In this document: positions 1 to 6,021 of the stretch, one piece after another
Numbering within the stretch: position 1 is the stretch's first letter
Layout: each line of letters begins with the position of its first letter
Origin: Rheinheimera oceanensis
GTDB taxonomy: Bacteria > Pseudomonadota > Gammaproteobacteria > Enterobacterales > Alteromonadaceae
Assembly: GCF_018831085.1 (NCBI RefSeq)
Contig: NZ_JAGPNM010000003.1
Location: 1-64,000 of the forward strand
DNA: 64,000 nt
Reading direction: 5' to 3'
Program-made: the position numbers and the translations under genes
The notes under the pieces: generated by a model
The model's database searches: none
The model's input: the letters and a program-made list of their open reading frames with translations, nothing else
Told to the model about the DNA's origin: nothing

Positions 1-77
1 TCGTTCCGGCCACAAAAAGCGTGGCCTCCACTGGACTGCCTACGCTGCGCTGCGGCAGCCAATTAGCAAAGCGTTAT
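1..77 (+). repeat. attC site, cut by window start
   Basis: This is the 3' part of an integron attC site. It ends with the R'-type core GCGTTAT at 71-77, just before the next cassette gene. It matches the following attC (362-437) almost base for base, with two substitutions seen, so neighbouring cassettes share an attC subtype. The R'' half and the cassette gene it belongs to lie left of the window. Confidence 0.8.
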
Positions 78-92
78 AAGCCATAGGCAAGT

Positions 93-344
93 ATGAGTGT
101 AAATAGGGAACAACTCGCGAAAGTTCGGATGCCGTTTAGAGTACTGGCAGGGTTTATTTTATTGCTTTCTCTGTTTGCTATTCTAGCAACTGTATTTTTT
201 GCAATTACAGAACCATATGATCATATTATTTGGGCTTTAAGTGCAGTAGTTTTAACTATGGCGTATGTATCGGCACATGTAGTTATTACTGGTTATGCTC
301 CTAAATTTTTATTGTTTGCGCACGGTGCCAAAAATGGCTTATAA
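93..344 (+). CDS. integron cassette protein, two-helix membrane protein
   Basis: An 83-residue protein I do not recognise. Two hydrophobic segments (about residues 15-37 and 46-67) predict an integral membrane protein with a short basic N-terminus. The ATG at 93 follows the preceding attC by 15 bases, and the stop codon lies inside the R'' core of the next attC, the usual tight packing of an integron cassette. No strong Shine-Dalgarno sequence is seen. The gene is AT-rich compared with the genes after 5 kb. Function is unknown. It is taken as real from its position between two attC sites and its coherent membrane profile. Confidence 0.7.
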   Translation: MSVNREQLAKVRMPFRVLAGFILLLSLFAILATVFFAITEPYDHIIWALSAVVLTMAYVSAHVVITGYAPKFLLFAHGAKNGL

Positions 345-437
345 CAAATTGCTTAATTTCGTTCCGGCCACGAAAAGCGTGCCCTCCACTGGACTGCCTA
401 CGCTGCGCTGCGGCAGCCAATTAGCAAAGCGTTATAT
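339..437 (+). repeat. attC site
   Basis: The R''-type core TTATAAC (339-345) overlaps the stop of the upstream gene, and the R'-type core GTTATAT is at 431-437. The CAAATTGCTTAAT arm near the left end pairs imperfectly with CCAATTAGCAAAGCG near the right end, as expected for a folded attC strand. It is nearly identical to the partial site at 1-77. Confidence 0.85.
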
Positions 438-462
438 GCTTTCGAAGGATCGGAGTTGAATC

Positions 463-810
463 TTGAGTTTTGAATCGAATCAGCGAGAGTGTTGTGAACA
501 CTTCGGCGCTCAATACAAACCAGTAGATGAAAATCAACTTGTGGCTATTTCAAAAGGGATTTACGAAGGCGTTACTCCTGTTGAAGGAGTGAGATACCCA
601 TCTCCACCGCATATGAGTGGTTGGTGGTTAACTACCGACGAATATGATGGAAATATAGGCTCTTTGGTAACCGTTCACTTTAAACATATCATTGAAAAGC
701 GTCCCGAATTAGCTTTATATATGGCATTGCCGTTTGGTTATCGTTTTATCTTGGGTGGTGAAACTGATCATGTTTGGTTTGACCAAGTAGTAGCGAATGA
801 AAGCATATAA
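463..810 (+). CDS. integron cassette protein, Imm33/DUF2185-like
   Basis: A 115-residue soluble protein. The TTG start at 463 is chosen because GGAG sits at 452-455 and no upstream in-frame start fits better. The core has SGWW at residues 52-55 followed by an acidic segment and ALPFGYRF at 88-95. By recollection this pattern resembles DUF2185/Imm33-type proteins, some of which are polymorphic-toxin immunity proteins. I cannot confirm this without a profile search, and no toxin gene is adjacent. The stop overlaps the next attC. An orphan immunity-like cassette would suit the opportunistic cargo of integrons, but that is inference. Confidence 0.65.
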   Translation: MSFESNQRECCEHFGAQYKPVDENQLVAISKGIYEGVTPVEGVRYPSPPHMSGWWLTTDEYDGNIGSLVTVHFKHIIEKRPELALYMALPFGYRFILGGETDHVWFDQVVANESI

Positions 811-885
811 CAAACGCCTTAAACATCGCGGCCTGCGGCCGCTGGACTCGCAACAAGTTGCTCGCCGTTTAGGCGAGCGTTACGT
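805..885 (+). repeat. attC site
   Basis: R'' core ATATAAC at 805-811 followed by AAACGCC; R' core GTTACGT at 879-885 preceded by GGCGAGC. The arms AACGCCTTAAAC and GCCGTTTAGGCGAGCGTT can pair, and an inner GCGGCC-rich palindrome lies between them. Its sequence differs from the first two attC sites, so the array is not built from one uniform repeat as Vibrio arrays are. Confidence 0.85.
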
Positions 886-898
886 TGCAAGGTGAAGT

Positions 899-1429
899 AT
901 GAAGCAAGCATCAAGGTTTATGCCCAAGTACGAACCTAGAAAAGCAAGTAAAGCAGCTCTGATTGCCTTTCTTGCAGTTTCATTGGCGATTGTTTTATAC
1001 CAGCCTTGGTATCTTGCTGTTATTGCGGGAATAGCTTTACTAGTGGTTGTATGGAGTGCAATCGATCAGCCCAAAGTAGAAAGGCATTTTATTGACCTGT
1101 GCAAGGAGCGTAATGGATTATCAATTTGTGAATTTGCAAGAGAGTTTGATCCAAAGGTTGTAGATACTTGGATTATTCGCGCGGTTTATGAGCAACTCCA
1201 AGCTGCGCTTCCGACTAAGCAGCATGTTCCTATTAAGGCTTCAGATACGCTCTTTGAAATATTGATGCTTGATGAAGATGATCTTGATCTAGATTTAGTA
1301 GAGGAAATAGCACAAAGAACAGGTCGAAGTTTTGAGGGCTACGAAAATAACCCTTACTACGGCAAGGTAACAACAGCACGAAACCTAGTGCTCTTTTTCA
1401 ATCATCAGGCCCGTGCCAATGCAACGTAA
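899..1429 (+). CDS. integron cassette protein, N-terminal hairpin membrane anchor
   Basis: A 176-residue protein, family not recognised. Two adjacent hydrophobic helices (about 18-36 and 38-54) form an N-terminal membrane hairpin. The cytosolic-looking remainder carries an acidic patch, DEDDLDLDLVEE, near residues 125-136. The ATG at 899 has GGTGAAG just upstream and lies 14 bases after the preceding attC. The stop falls next to the R'' core of the following attC. All cassettes so far share this orientation, implying read-through transcription from the integron platform promoter to the left. Function is unknown. Confidence 0.75.
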   Translation: MKQASRFMPKYEPRKASKAALIAFLAVSLAIVLYQPWYLAVIAGIALLVVVWSAIDQPKVERHFIDLCKERNGLSICEFAREFDPKVVDTWIIRAVYEQLQAALPTKQHVPIKASDTLFEILMLDEDDLDLDLVEEIAQRTGRSFEGYENNPYYGKVTTARNLVLFFNHQARANAT

Positions 1430-1512
1430 CAAGGCCAAGCACAATCGCCCAATGAAAAATCCGCATTGGGCTGGACCTCGCTACCGCTCGGCCTGTGTTG
1501 GCGGCGTTAGGT
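1424..1512 (+). repeat. attC site
   Basis: R'' core ACGTAAC at 1424-1430 and a perfect GTTRRRY core, GTTAGGT, at 1506-1512. An inner hairpin CCCAATG...CATTGGG lies between them. The outer arms (AGGCCAAGCACAA and GGCCTGTGTTGGCGG) pair only imperfectly. Confidence 0.8.
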
Positions 1513-1579
1513 CTTTTGGTATCTGCTCGACTTAGACAATCTTGGTAAATATATGCTTTTTCTGAATTAGGAATTCAAA

Positions 1580-1969
1580 GTGAACGAATTTATCGCTAAA
1601 GACGGGAATAAATACTATATCGATTTATATGATGGAAAAGATATTACGGTGTATGACAGCAATATGAGTCGGGTGGGCTCTGTTACGCTTATGCATGTAA
1701 ATGAAGATGATTGGCAGTTACCAAGTTACTTCTATCTTCAGCACCTTGAATTAGATAGATGTAAGAGACTTGGTATCGGAACCGAAATATTTCGTCTTCA
1801 TAACGAAATTTTCGGTGAGCCGATTACAGCGGCCAGTGAATTTGGGCCGAGGATGGATGATGGTAGCCACCTTATCGATGACGGTGTACCGTTTGTGGCA
1901 AAAATGAGAGAGAAAGGACTCATTTGTGCAGAGTCTGGCGACGAAGAATTTATGGATGAAGACTACTGA
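1580..1969 (+). CDS. integron cassette protein, possible minimal GNAT-like fold
   Basis: A 129-residue acidic protein. The GTG at 1580 is preceded by AGGA at 1569-1572, a good start. Residues 52-72 hold a strand followed by R-L-G-I-G (63-67), which resembles the R/QxxGxG/A pyrophosphate loop of GNAT acetyltransferases in both sequence and placement. The protein is short for a complete GNAT domain and lacks a clear N-terminal half, so it could be a degenerate relative without acetyl-CoA binding. It belongs to a single-gene cassette whose stop overlaps the following short attC. I would call it a conserved cassette protein and treat the GNAT link as a hypothesis. Confidence 0.7.
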   Translation: MNEFIAKDGNKYYIDLYDGKDITVYDSNMSRVGSVTLMHVNEDDWQLPSYFYLQHLELDRCKRLGIGTEIFRLHNEIFGEPITAASEFGPRMDDGSHLIDDGVPFVAKMREKGLICAESGDEEFMDEDY

Positions 1970-2017
1970 CCTAACAATGCCATACACGCGACAAGCGCGT
2001 GATGGCGGGCGTTAGCC
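1969..2017 (+). repeat. attC site, short form
   Basis: R'' core ACCTAAC (1969-1975) and R' GTTAGCC (2011-2017). The arms GCCATACACGCG and CGCGTGATGGC form a near-perfect stem with one extrahelical A, the asymmetry an integrase uses to choose the recombined strand. At about 49 bases it is the most compact site in the array. Confidence 0.8.
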
Positions 2018-2038
2018 GGTTTGGATTACTGAGACGTT

Positions 2039-2257
2039 ATGGATTCATTTTTGGACTTGCTTTTATATAGACATCGCCGGTTTAAAGGAGAAACGTATTT
2101 CAGAAATCGATTCCCTTTAATGCTTTTAATCAGCGCCATTTTTTCAGCTTTCATAGCTGATACCTTTATTCTGTTTTTAGTTTCAGTAGGTTTTTTTATG
2201 TTTATAGATATGCTCCTCGCTTTCGGGGCGTGGCTTTACTATAAAACTGATTTATAG
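2039..2257 (+). CDS. integron cassette protein, small membrane protein
   Basis: A 72-residue protein with a short basic N-terminus and two long hydrophobic helices (about 25-45 and 47-66). The ATG at 2039 follows the preceding attC by 21 bases. No clear Shine-Dalgarno sequence is seen beyond GAGACG. The family is not recognised. With so few polar residues it is either a structural membrane peptide or a toxin-like one, and the sequence does not tell which. It is embedded between two attC sites. Confidence 0.6.
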   Translation: MDSFLDLLLYRHRRFKGETYFRNRFPLMLLISAIFSAFIADTFILFLVSVGFFMFIDMLLAFGAWLYYKTDL

Positions 2258-2276
2258 CTTTTACGGACAAGGATAT

Positions 2277-2363
2277 GGCTAACAAACGCAGTCACAATAG
2301 GCTACTACGTGGCCTTGGTCTCAACCGCTATGCGGGTTTAAGCCTGTGCTGCGAGCGTTATGT
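2277..2363 (+). repeat. attC site
   Basis: R'' core GGCTAAC (2277-2283) and R' GTTATGT (2357-2363). The arms AACGCAGTCACAATAGGCT and AGCCTGTGCTGCGAGCGTT pair with two or three extrahelical bases. A clear attC. Confidence 0.85.
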
Positions 2364-2380
2364 TTTTAGGTAAATCGAGA

Positions 2381-2770
2381 ATGCGGTGTTTTGTTTTCCT
2401 ATATCTGTTAAGTTTTGCTTCTTATGGGTCATCATGCGTTCAAAGTGATGGGCAAGTAGCAGCATGGAGCTCAAAATATGCTCATTTGTTTGATGTAAGT
2501 GCACAGAATAATAATAATTCATTCTCTGTTTATGTTTCCTTGCCGGAAACAATTGAAGAAAGAATACTTCATTCTGTTTGGATTGTTGTGGGTGAACCAA
2601 ATGCCCCATTGATTGCTTTGCCAACAACAGTGTTTGAAGAAGATGGGAAAACAAGAGCTTGGTTCGTCGCTAAACCAATTGATAACGAAGAATATAAATT
2701 TATCTTTCGCTACGGAACTGACTGCAGTATTTCAATTGAAGTACCAGTTGAGTTTAAAGAAAAAACATAA
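2381..2770 (+). CDS. integron cassette protein with signal peptide
   Basis: A 129-residue protein from the ATG at 2381. The frame is open from an ATG at 2360, but that one lies inside the attC R' core and would add seven residues in front of a good signal peptide, so the internal ATG is preferred. Residues 1-18 are a basic start plus a hydrophobic stretch ending SYGSSC, a probable signal peptide, with Cys19 possibly acylated although the lipobox is poor. The mature part is a small predicted beta-rich domain with a second cysteine near the end. The family is not recognised; a periplasmic or surface location is inferred. Confidence 0.7.
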   Translation: MRCFVFLYLLSFASYGSSCVQSDGQVAAWSSKYAHLFDVSAQNNNNSFSVYVSLPETIEERILHSVWIVVGEPNAPLIALPTTVFEEDGKTRAWFVAKPIDNEEYKFIFRYGTDCSISIEVPVEFKEKT

Positions 2771-2857
2771 CAAGCAGCTGTTGTCGCTCCTTCGTGGCTG
2801 GGACGGCCTTTCCGTCGCTTCGCGTTTCCAAACCGACGCGTGAGCCGGGCGTTATAG
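2765..2857 (+). repeat. attC site
   Basis: R'' core ACATAAC (2765-2771) overlapping the upstream stop codon and R' GTTATAG (2851-2857). The central part is a GC-rich imperfect palindrome around GACGGCCTTTCCGTC. The outer arms pair less well than in neighbouring sites. Confidence 0.75.
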
Positions 2858-2902
2858 CTACTTCGAGGCGCAGTCTGTTTATCATAAATAGGAGAAGGGA
2901 GT

Positions 2903-3397
2903 ATTAATAAGTATCTGACGAAAGAAAACAAACTAATCTTATTTATCTGTGTTGCGTTGGTGCTAGCCATTTTAATAGTTAAATGGTCCAGAACAGATGA
3001 ATCTGAATACAGACCGCTTGTCCAGGATATGCGGTTAGTTGACGCAGTGAAAATTGCTGATGTCTTGGATAAAAGCGAGATTGATTACTTTTCAGATGTG
3101 AAAAATCACATGTTGTATGTAAATCAAAATCAGTCAGTTCAAGCTCGTATCGAATTAGCAAAAATTGGGATTGTAATTGAGTATCCAAAGATCTCTGAGT
3201 ATGCAGACCTTCATGAGGCATATGCCCAACTCAGTGAGAATTTAGAGCATGAAAAAACGCATGGCCCGCTTCATGAACAACCCTGGTTTCTAAGAGTAAT
3301 TCGATTGATAATGGGCGGAATTATAATAATTGTTCTTATACTATCTGTTGTTCGCCCAGCATTAGCAGCTGTTTTGTTGAGTGAAGATGAAAAGTAG
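2903..3397 (+). CDS. cassette-borne mini-FliF/YscJ-like membrane protein
   Basis: A 164-residue protein if translation starts at ATT 2903. Residues 11-27 form a membrane helix. The sequence E-Y-R-P-L at 35-39 then opens a domain of about 60 residues with the FliF N-terminal pattern: YRPL, an acidic/hydrophobic helix, a strand pair reading MLYVNQNQSVQAR, and LAKIGIVIEYP. A second helix (about 133-152) ends in V-V-R-P-A-L, like the C-terminal FliF membrane segment. FliF is normally above 500 residues, so this keeps the two anchors and one ring-building-type domain. The frame has no ATG. TTG at 2957 would remove most of helix 1, whereas ATT 2903 lies 8 bases after GGAG (2891-2894). No other flagellar or secretion gene is nearby. 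Confidence 0.65.
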   Translation: MNKYLTKENKLILFICVALVLAILIVKWSRTDESEYRPLVQDMRLVDAVKIADVLDKSEIDYFSDVKNHMLYVNQNQSVQARIELAKIGIVIEYPKISEYADLHEAYAQLSENLEHEKTHGPLHEQPWFLRVIRLIMGGIIIIVLILSVVRPALAAVLLSEDEK

Positions 3398-3488
3398 CTA
3401 TAACAATCAAATTTTATCGCCAGAGAAAATTACTGGCTGCGAGGTCAACCCGCTGCGCGGCTTTCCGCGCTAAATTGGGGCGTTAGTT
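3398..3488 (+). repeat. attC site
   Basis: R'' core CTATAAC (3398-3404) directly after the upstream stop and R' GTTAGTT (3482-3488). The arms CAATCAAATTTTA and TAAATTGGGGCG pair imperfectly. Inner hairpins GCGCGG...CCGCGC and CCAG...CTGG are visible. Confidence 0.8.
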
Positions 3489-3500
3489 TTTTAGGATAAT

Positions 3501-3968
3501 ATGAAGTTAATCCCATACGAAAAATTTCAAATTGATTCAGGCTTATCTGCTGCTGACGTATTGCAACGGATTAAACAGCACACTGGAGAAAGGACACTTT
3601 TTAGTTTCCAATCTTCTCATGAATTTAGTGGTCATGTTAACGAACGAGAGTTTGAGATTACGAAAAATATTTCATATCGGAATTCATTTCTTCCGGTAAT
3701 TGAAGGAAAAGTTGAGCAAACTAGCACAGGTGCGCGTGTAACAATCTCAATGCGTCTACACTTGGCGGTAATATGCTTTATGTTTGTTTGGTTTTCGGGA
3801 GTAAGCATTGGTTGTATTGCAGTCCTTGCACACCTCGACAGGTTTTCAATGCCGATGTTAATACCATTTGGAATGCTAATTTTCGGTATAGCATTGGTGT
3901 CAGGCGGATTTTGGTTTGAAGCTTCTAAACAAAAAATAAGGATTATAGAGTTATTATCAAAAAGCTAA
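3501..3968 (+). CDS. integron cassette protein, conserved two-helix membrane family
   Basis: A 155-residue protein. It has an N-terminal soluble domain (1-90) with the segment I-S-Y-R-N-S-F-L-P-V near residues 58-67, then two membrane helices (about 90-112 and 118-140) and a C-terminal G-G-F-W-F-E-A-S-K motif near 136-144. From memory, a family with the YRNSFLP...GGFWFEAKK pattern occurs in cyanobacteria and other bacteria without an assigned function. The ATG at 3501 has TTAGGA eight bases upstream. Unusually, no attC separates this gene from the next one. Confidence 0.75.
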   Translation: MKLIPYEKFQIDSGLSAADVLQRIKQHTGERTLFSFQSSHEFSGHVNEREFEITKNISYRNSFLPVIEGKVEQTSTGARVTISMRLHLAVICFMFVWFSGVSIGCIAVLAHLDRFSMPMLIPFGMLIFGIALVSGGFWFEASKQKIRIIELLSKS

Positions 3969-4033
3969 AGCCTGAAAATTATGTTTAAACTTCATTTGGC
4001 CATAATAATGCAATAAGGGAGTAGTAATAAGTA

Positions 4034-4333
4034 ATGGATTTGTTTCTGGCTAATATAATAACTGTATTTTTCTTCGTTTCAGCTTACCTGCTGGTGAGGA
4101 AGTATCGCTTAATCAGGCAGCGTAACTCTTATCTTACTGCTATCTCCATTGTTGTGGGGCTGGTTCTTTGTCTATTGCTGGCAGGTGTTTGTGTTGCATT
4201 CGCTTTGGGCGAGATACTACCAGTTATTTATGTGCATACCTTTGCTTATAAGGCTGTATTTGTTTGGTTAATTCTGGCAATTAACTGGTTATGGCAAATG
4301 GTTAAACAGCAATCGGGAAGCCATTATGCCTAA
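4034..4333 (+). CDS. integron cassette protein, three-helix membrane protein
   Basis: A 99-residue protein with three predicted membrane helices (about 4-21, 35-57, 66-88). The ATG at 4034 is preceded by AGGGAG. The leader AGGGAGTAGTAATAAGTA is nearly the same as the one in front of the mini-FliF cassette gene (AGGGAGTATTAATAAGTA at 2896-2913), so the two cassettes share 5' ancestry. The stop overlaps the following attC. No family is recognised. Confidence 0.65.
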   Translation: MDLFLANIITVFFFVSAYLLVRKYRLIRQRNSYLTAISIVVGLVLCLLLAGVCVAFALGEILPVIYVHTFAYKAVFVWLILAINWLWQMVKQQSGSHYA

Positions 4334-4395
4334 CAAATGCTGCCACAAACGGCCAGTGCGTGGCCTGAACCTTAAACCCGCTGGCGGCGTTATAC
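4328..4395 (+). repeat. attC site
   Basis: R'' core GCCTAAC (4328-4334) and R' GTTATAC (4389-4395). The arms AACAAATGCTGCC and CCGCTGGCGGCGTT and an inner GGCCAGTGCGTGGCC hairpin are visible. About 68 bases. Confidence 0.8.
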
Positions 4396-4407
4396 ACTCA
4401 GGAAGAT

Positions 4408-5016
4408 ATGGACGAACTTTTAACAAAACTACATTCTGAATTTGACGAAGCGGAAGGCTGGATTCGTATCATTGAAGCAGACAGGTCTGCGGATGACCTG
4501 AGATTAAGTCTCTCGGTATCTATGCACGATGAATCGCAGCCTGAAATCTGGCAGCTAACATGCACCGGAGTAGTGGAAGAGTCTATAAGCTTTATGGGCG
4601 AAGAAACACTCTCTGTTACATCTGAATCGCCTTTACTACTGCCGTATCGTGAAACCGAAGTAGATCTTATGTTTTCGGAAAATGAATGTAGCCCTGCTTT
4701 ATTGTTGGGGTTAATCGTTAGTAGCTGCGTTGAGGTTCTGGGAAAAGCTGAATATTTGCATCGGTTTCTTAATCAAGAGCCAACTGTGAATGGTATTGTT
4801 AGTTCTAAATTTGGCAAATTGGGGCGCTTCCCCAAGTCGCTGGCAGAAAAAATTGTACTGGCATTAAAAGATCAGCCAATACGCGTAAATTCAATCGAGA
4901 TCGGGCCACCGAAGCGGTGGACGGGTACAGAATTCATTCGTTACCCCTCGTTGAAAGTTTTTGAGCTGGGGACATCCTATGTCATAGGTGAGAGCTTTAG
5001 TGCAGTGCTTGCATAA
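4408..5016 (+). CDS. last integron cassette protein, conserved unknown
   Basis: A 202-residue soluble acidic protein. The ATG at 4408 has AGGAAG about six bases upstream. Visible landmarks are an N-terminal strand-rich part with E-I-W-Q-L (residues 46-50), S-P-L-L-L-P-Y (74-80) and a C-terminal S-Y-V-I-G-E-S-F (190-197). I have a vague memory of similar uncharacterised proteins but cannot name a family or a function. It is the last cassette gene: the R''-like sequence at its stop is not followed by an R' core. Codon use is nearer to the neighbouring chromosome than in the earlier cassettes. Confidence 0.7.
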   Translation: MDELLTKLHSEFDEAEGWIRIIEADRSADDLRLSLSVSMHDESQPEIWQLTCTGVVEESISFMGEETLSVTSESPLLLPYRETEVDLMFSENECSPALLLGLIVSSCVEVLGKAEYLHRFLNQEPTVNGIVSSKFGKLGRFPKSLAEKIVLALKDQPIRVNSIEIGPPKRWTGTEFIRYPSLKVFELGTSYVIGESFSAVLA

Positions 5017-5040
5017 CAAATTAAGTCTTCTCAGAGTCAA
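5011..5040 (+). repeat. truncated attC (R'' half only)
   Basis: GCATAAC at 5011-5017 followed by AAATTAAG looks like an attC R'' half at the stop of the last cassette. No GTTRRRY-type R' core with a matching arm follows within 150 bases. This probably marks the eroded right border of the cassette array. Confidence 0.5.
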
Positions 5041-5057
5041 TAGATAAAACCGCTCTT

Positions 5058-5082
5058 CTGGCCGCGCTAGCGGCCAGTTTGT
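5058..5082 (+). terminator. hairpin at the end of the integron array
   Basis: CTGGCCGC (5058-5065), loop GCTA, GCGGCCAG (5070-5077), followed by TTTGTTG. An 8-bp perfect GC-rich stem with a weak T tract suits a rho-independent terminator that ends cassette read-through before aqpZ. Confidence 0.5.
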
Positions 5083-5286
5083 TGTCTATCAGCAAGATAG
5101 GCTGCTTTATCTGTCATCATGGTTTTGCCGCTGATAAGTCGATGCCGTTGAATTGTTTCTTCCTTGCTGTTTCTGGATCTACAGAGTATTTTCAATATGT
5201 TGTATGGCAGTAACCAGGTTGTAGCGGTGTGCTGGTTTACTGTTTGTGATTTTGGAAGATGGTTAATTAAAACAAGGAAAAACACT

Positions 5287-5979
5287 ATGAGATCTTATGT
5301 TGCGGAGTTTATCGGCACCTTCTGGCTGGTGCTGGGCGGGTGTGGCAGCGCAGTATTGGCGGCGGCATTTCCGGAGTTGGGGATTGGTTTTGCCGGTGTG
5401 TCGTTAGCTTTTGGTTTAACGGTATTAACCATGGCCTATGCCATTGGCCATATTTCGGGTTGCCATTTAAACCCGGCGGTATCAATTGGCTTATGGGCTG
5501 GCGGCCGCTTTGCTGCGAATCAGTTGTTACCTTATATAGTGTCACAGGTGTTGGGGGCTATAACTGCCGGTGCTGTACTGTATTGCATTGCCACCGGTAA
5601 AGCTGGTTTTGATGTATCGGCAGGTTTTGCCTCCAATGGCTATGGTGCGCATTCACCCGGCGGTTACAGCATGCAGGCGGCATTGTTGACTGAAGTGGTG
5701 CTGACAATGCTGTTTTTAGTGGTCATTATGGGCGCTACCGACAAACGTGCACCCCAGGGCTTTGCGCCGATAGCCATAGGCTTGTGTTTAACACTTATTC
5801 ACCTGATCAGCATACCGGTAACCAATACCTCGGTTAATCCGGCGCGTAGCACCGGTGTTGCTGTATTTGTGGGTGACTGGGCCGTAACGCAGTTGTGGCT
5901 ATTCTGGTTAGCTCCGATAGTTGGCGCTATAGCAGGTGCATTGATATATCGTTATATCAGTGGGCCGAAAACTGCATAG
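5287..5979 (+). CDS. aqpZ: aquaporin Z, water channel
   Basis: A 230-residue inner-membrane MIP-family channel conducting water. Six membrane helices plus two half-helices are readable. The two NPA boxes are at residues 62-64 (H-L-N-P-A-V) and 183-185 (S-V-N-P-A-R). The selectivity-filter residues of the AqpZ type are in place: Phe42, His171, Thr180, Arg186. This predicts a water-specific pore and not a glycerol pore. The ATG at 5287 is chosen over upstream in-frame codons because AAGGA sits at 5274-5278 and the protein then begins like known AqpZ. It stands alone, downstream of the integron end and convergent with the ABC exporter gene. Confidence 0.95.
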   Translation: MRSYVAEFIGTFWLVLGGCGSAVLAAAFPELGIGFAGVSLAFGLTVLTMAYAIGHISGCHLNPAVSIGLWAGGRFAANQLLPYIVSQVLGAITAGAVLYCIATGKAGFDVSAGFASNGYGAHSPGGYSMQAALLTEVVLTMLFLVVIMGATDKRAPQGFAPIAIGLCLTLIHLISIPVTNTSVNPARSTGVAVFVGDWAVTQLWLFWLAPIVGAIAGALIYRYISGPKTA

Positions 5980-6021
5980 TTATTAGAGCTAGTATTAGCG
6001 CTAGCCTGTTGGCAGTTACAA

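Noticed and set aside
2360..2380. Upstream ATG for the signal-peptide cassette protein
   Set aside because: It lies inside the attC R' core and would place seven polar residues before a good signal peptide; ATG 2381 fits better.
5058..5077. Palindrome as the R' half of the last attC
   Set aside because: It is a symmetric GC hairpin without a GTTRRRY core and does not pair with the R'' half at 5011.
1..5286. Integron integrase or attI inside the window
   Set aside because: All frames in this part are short cassette genes; the integrase end must lie to the left.
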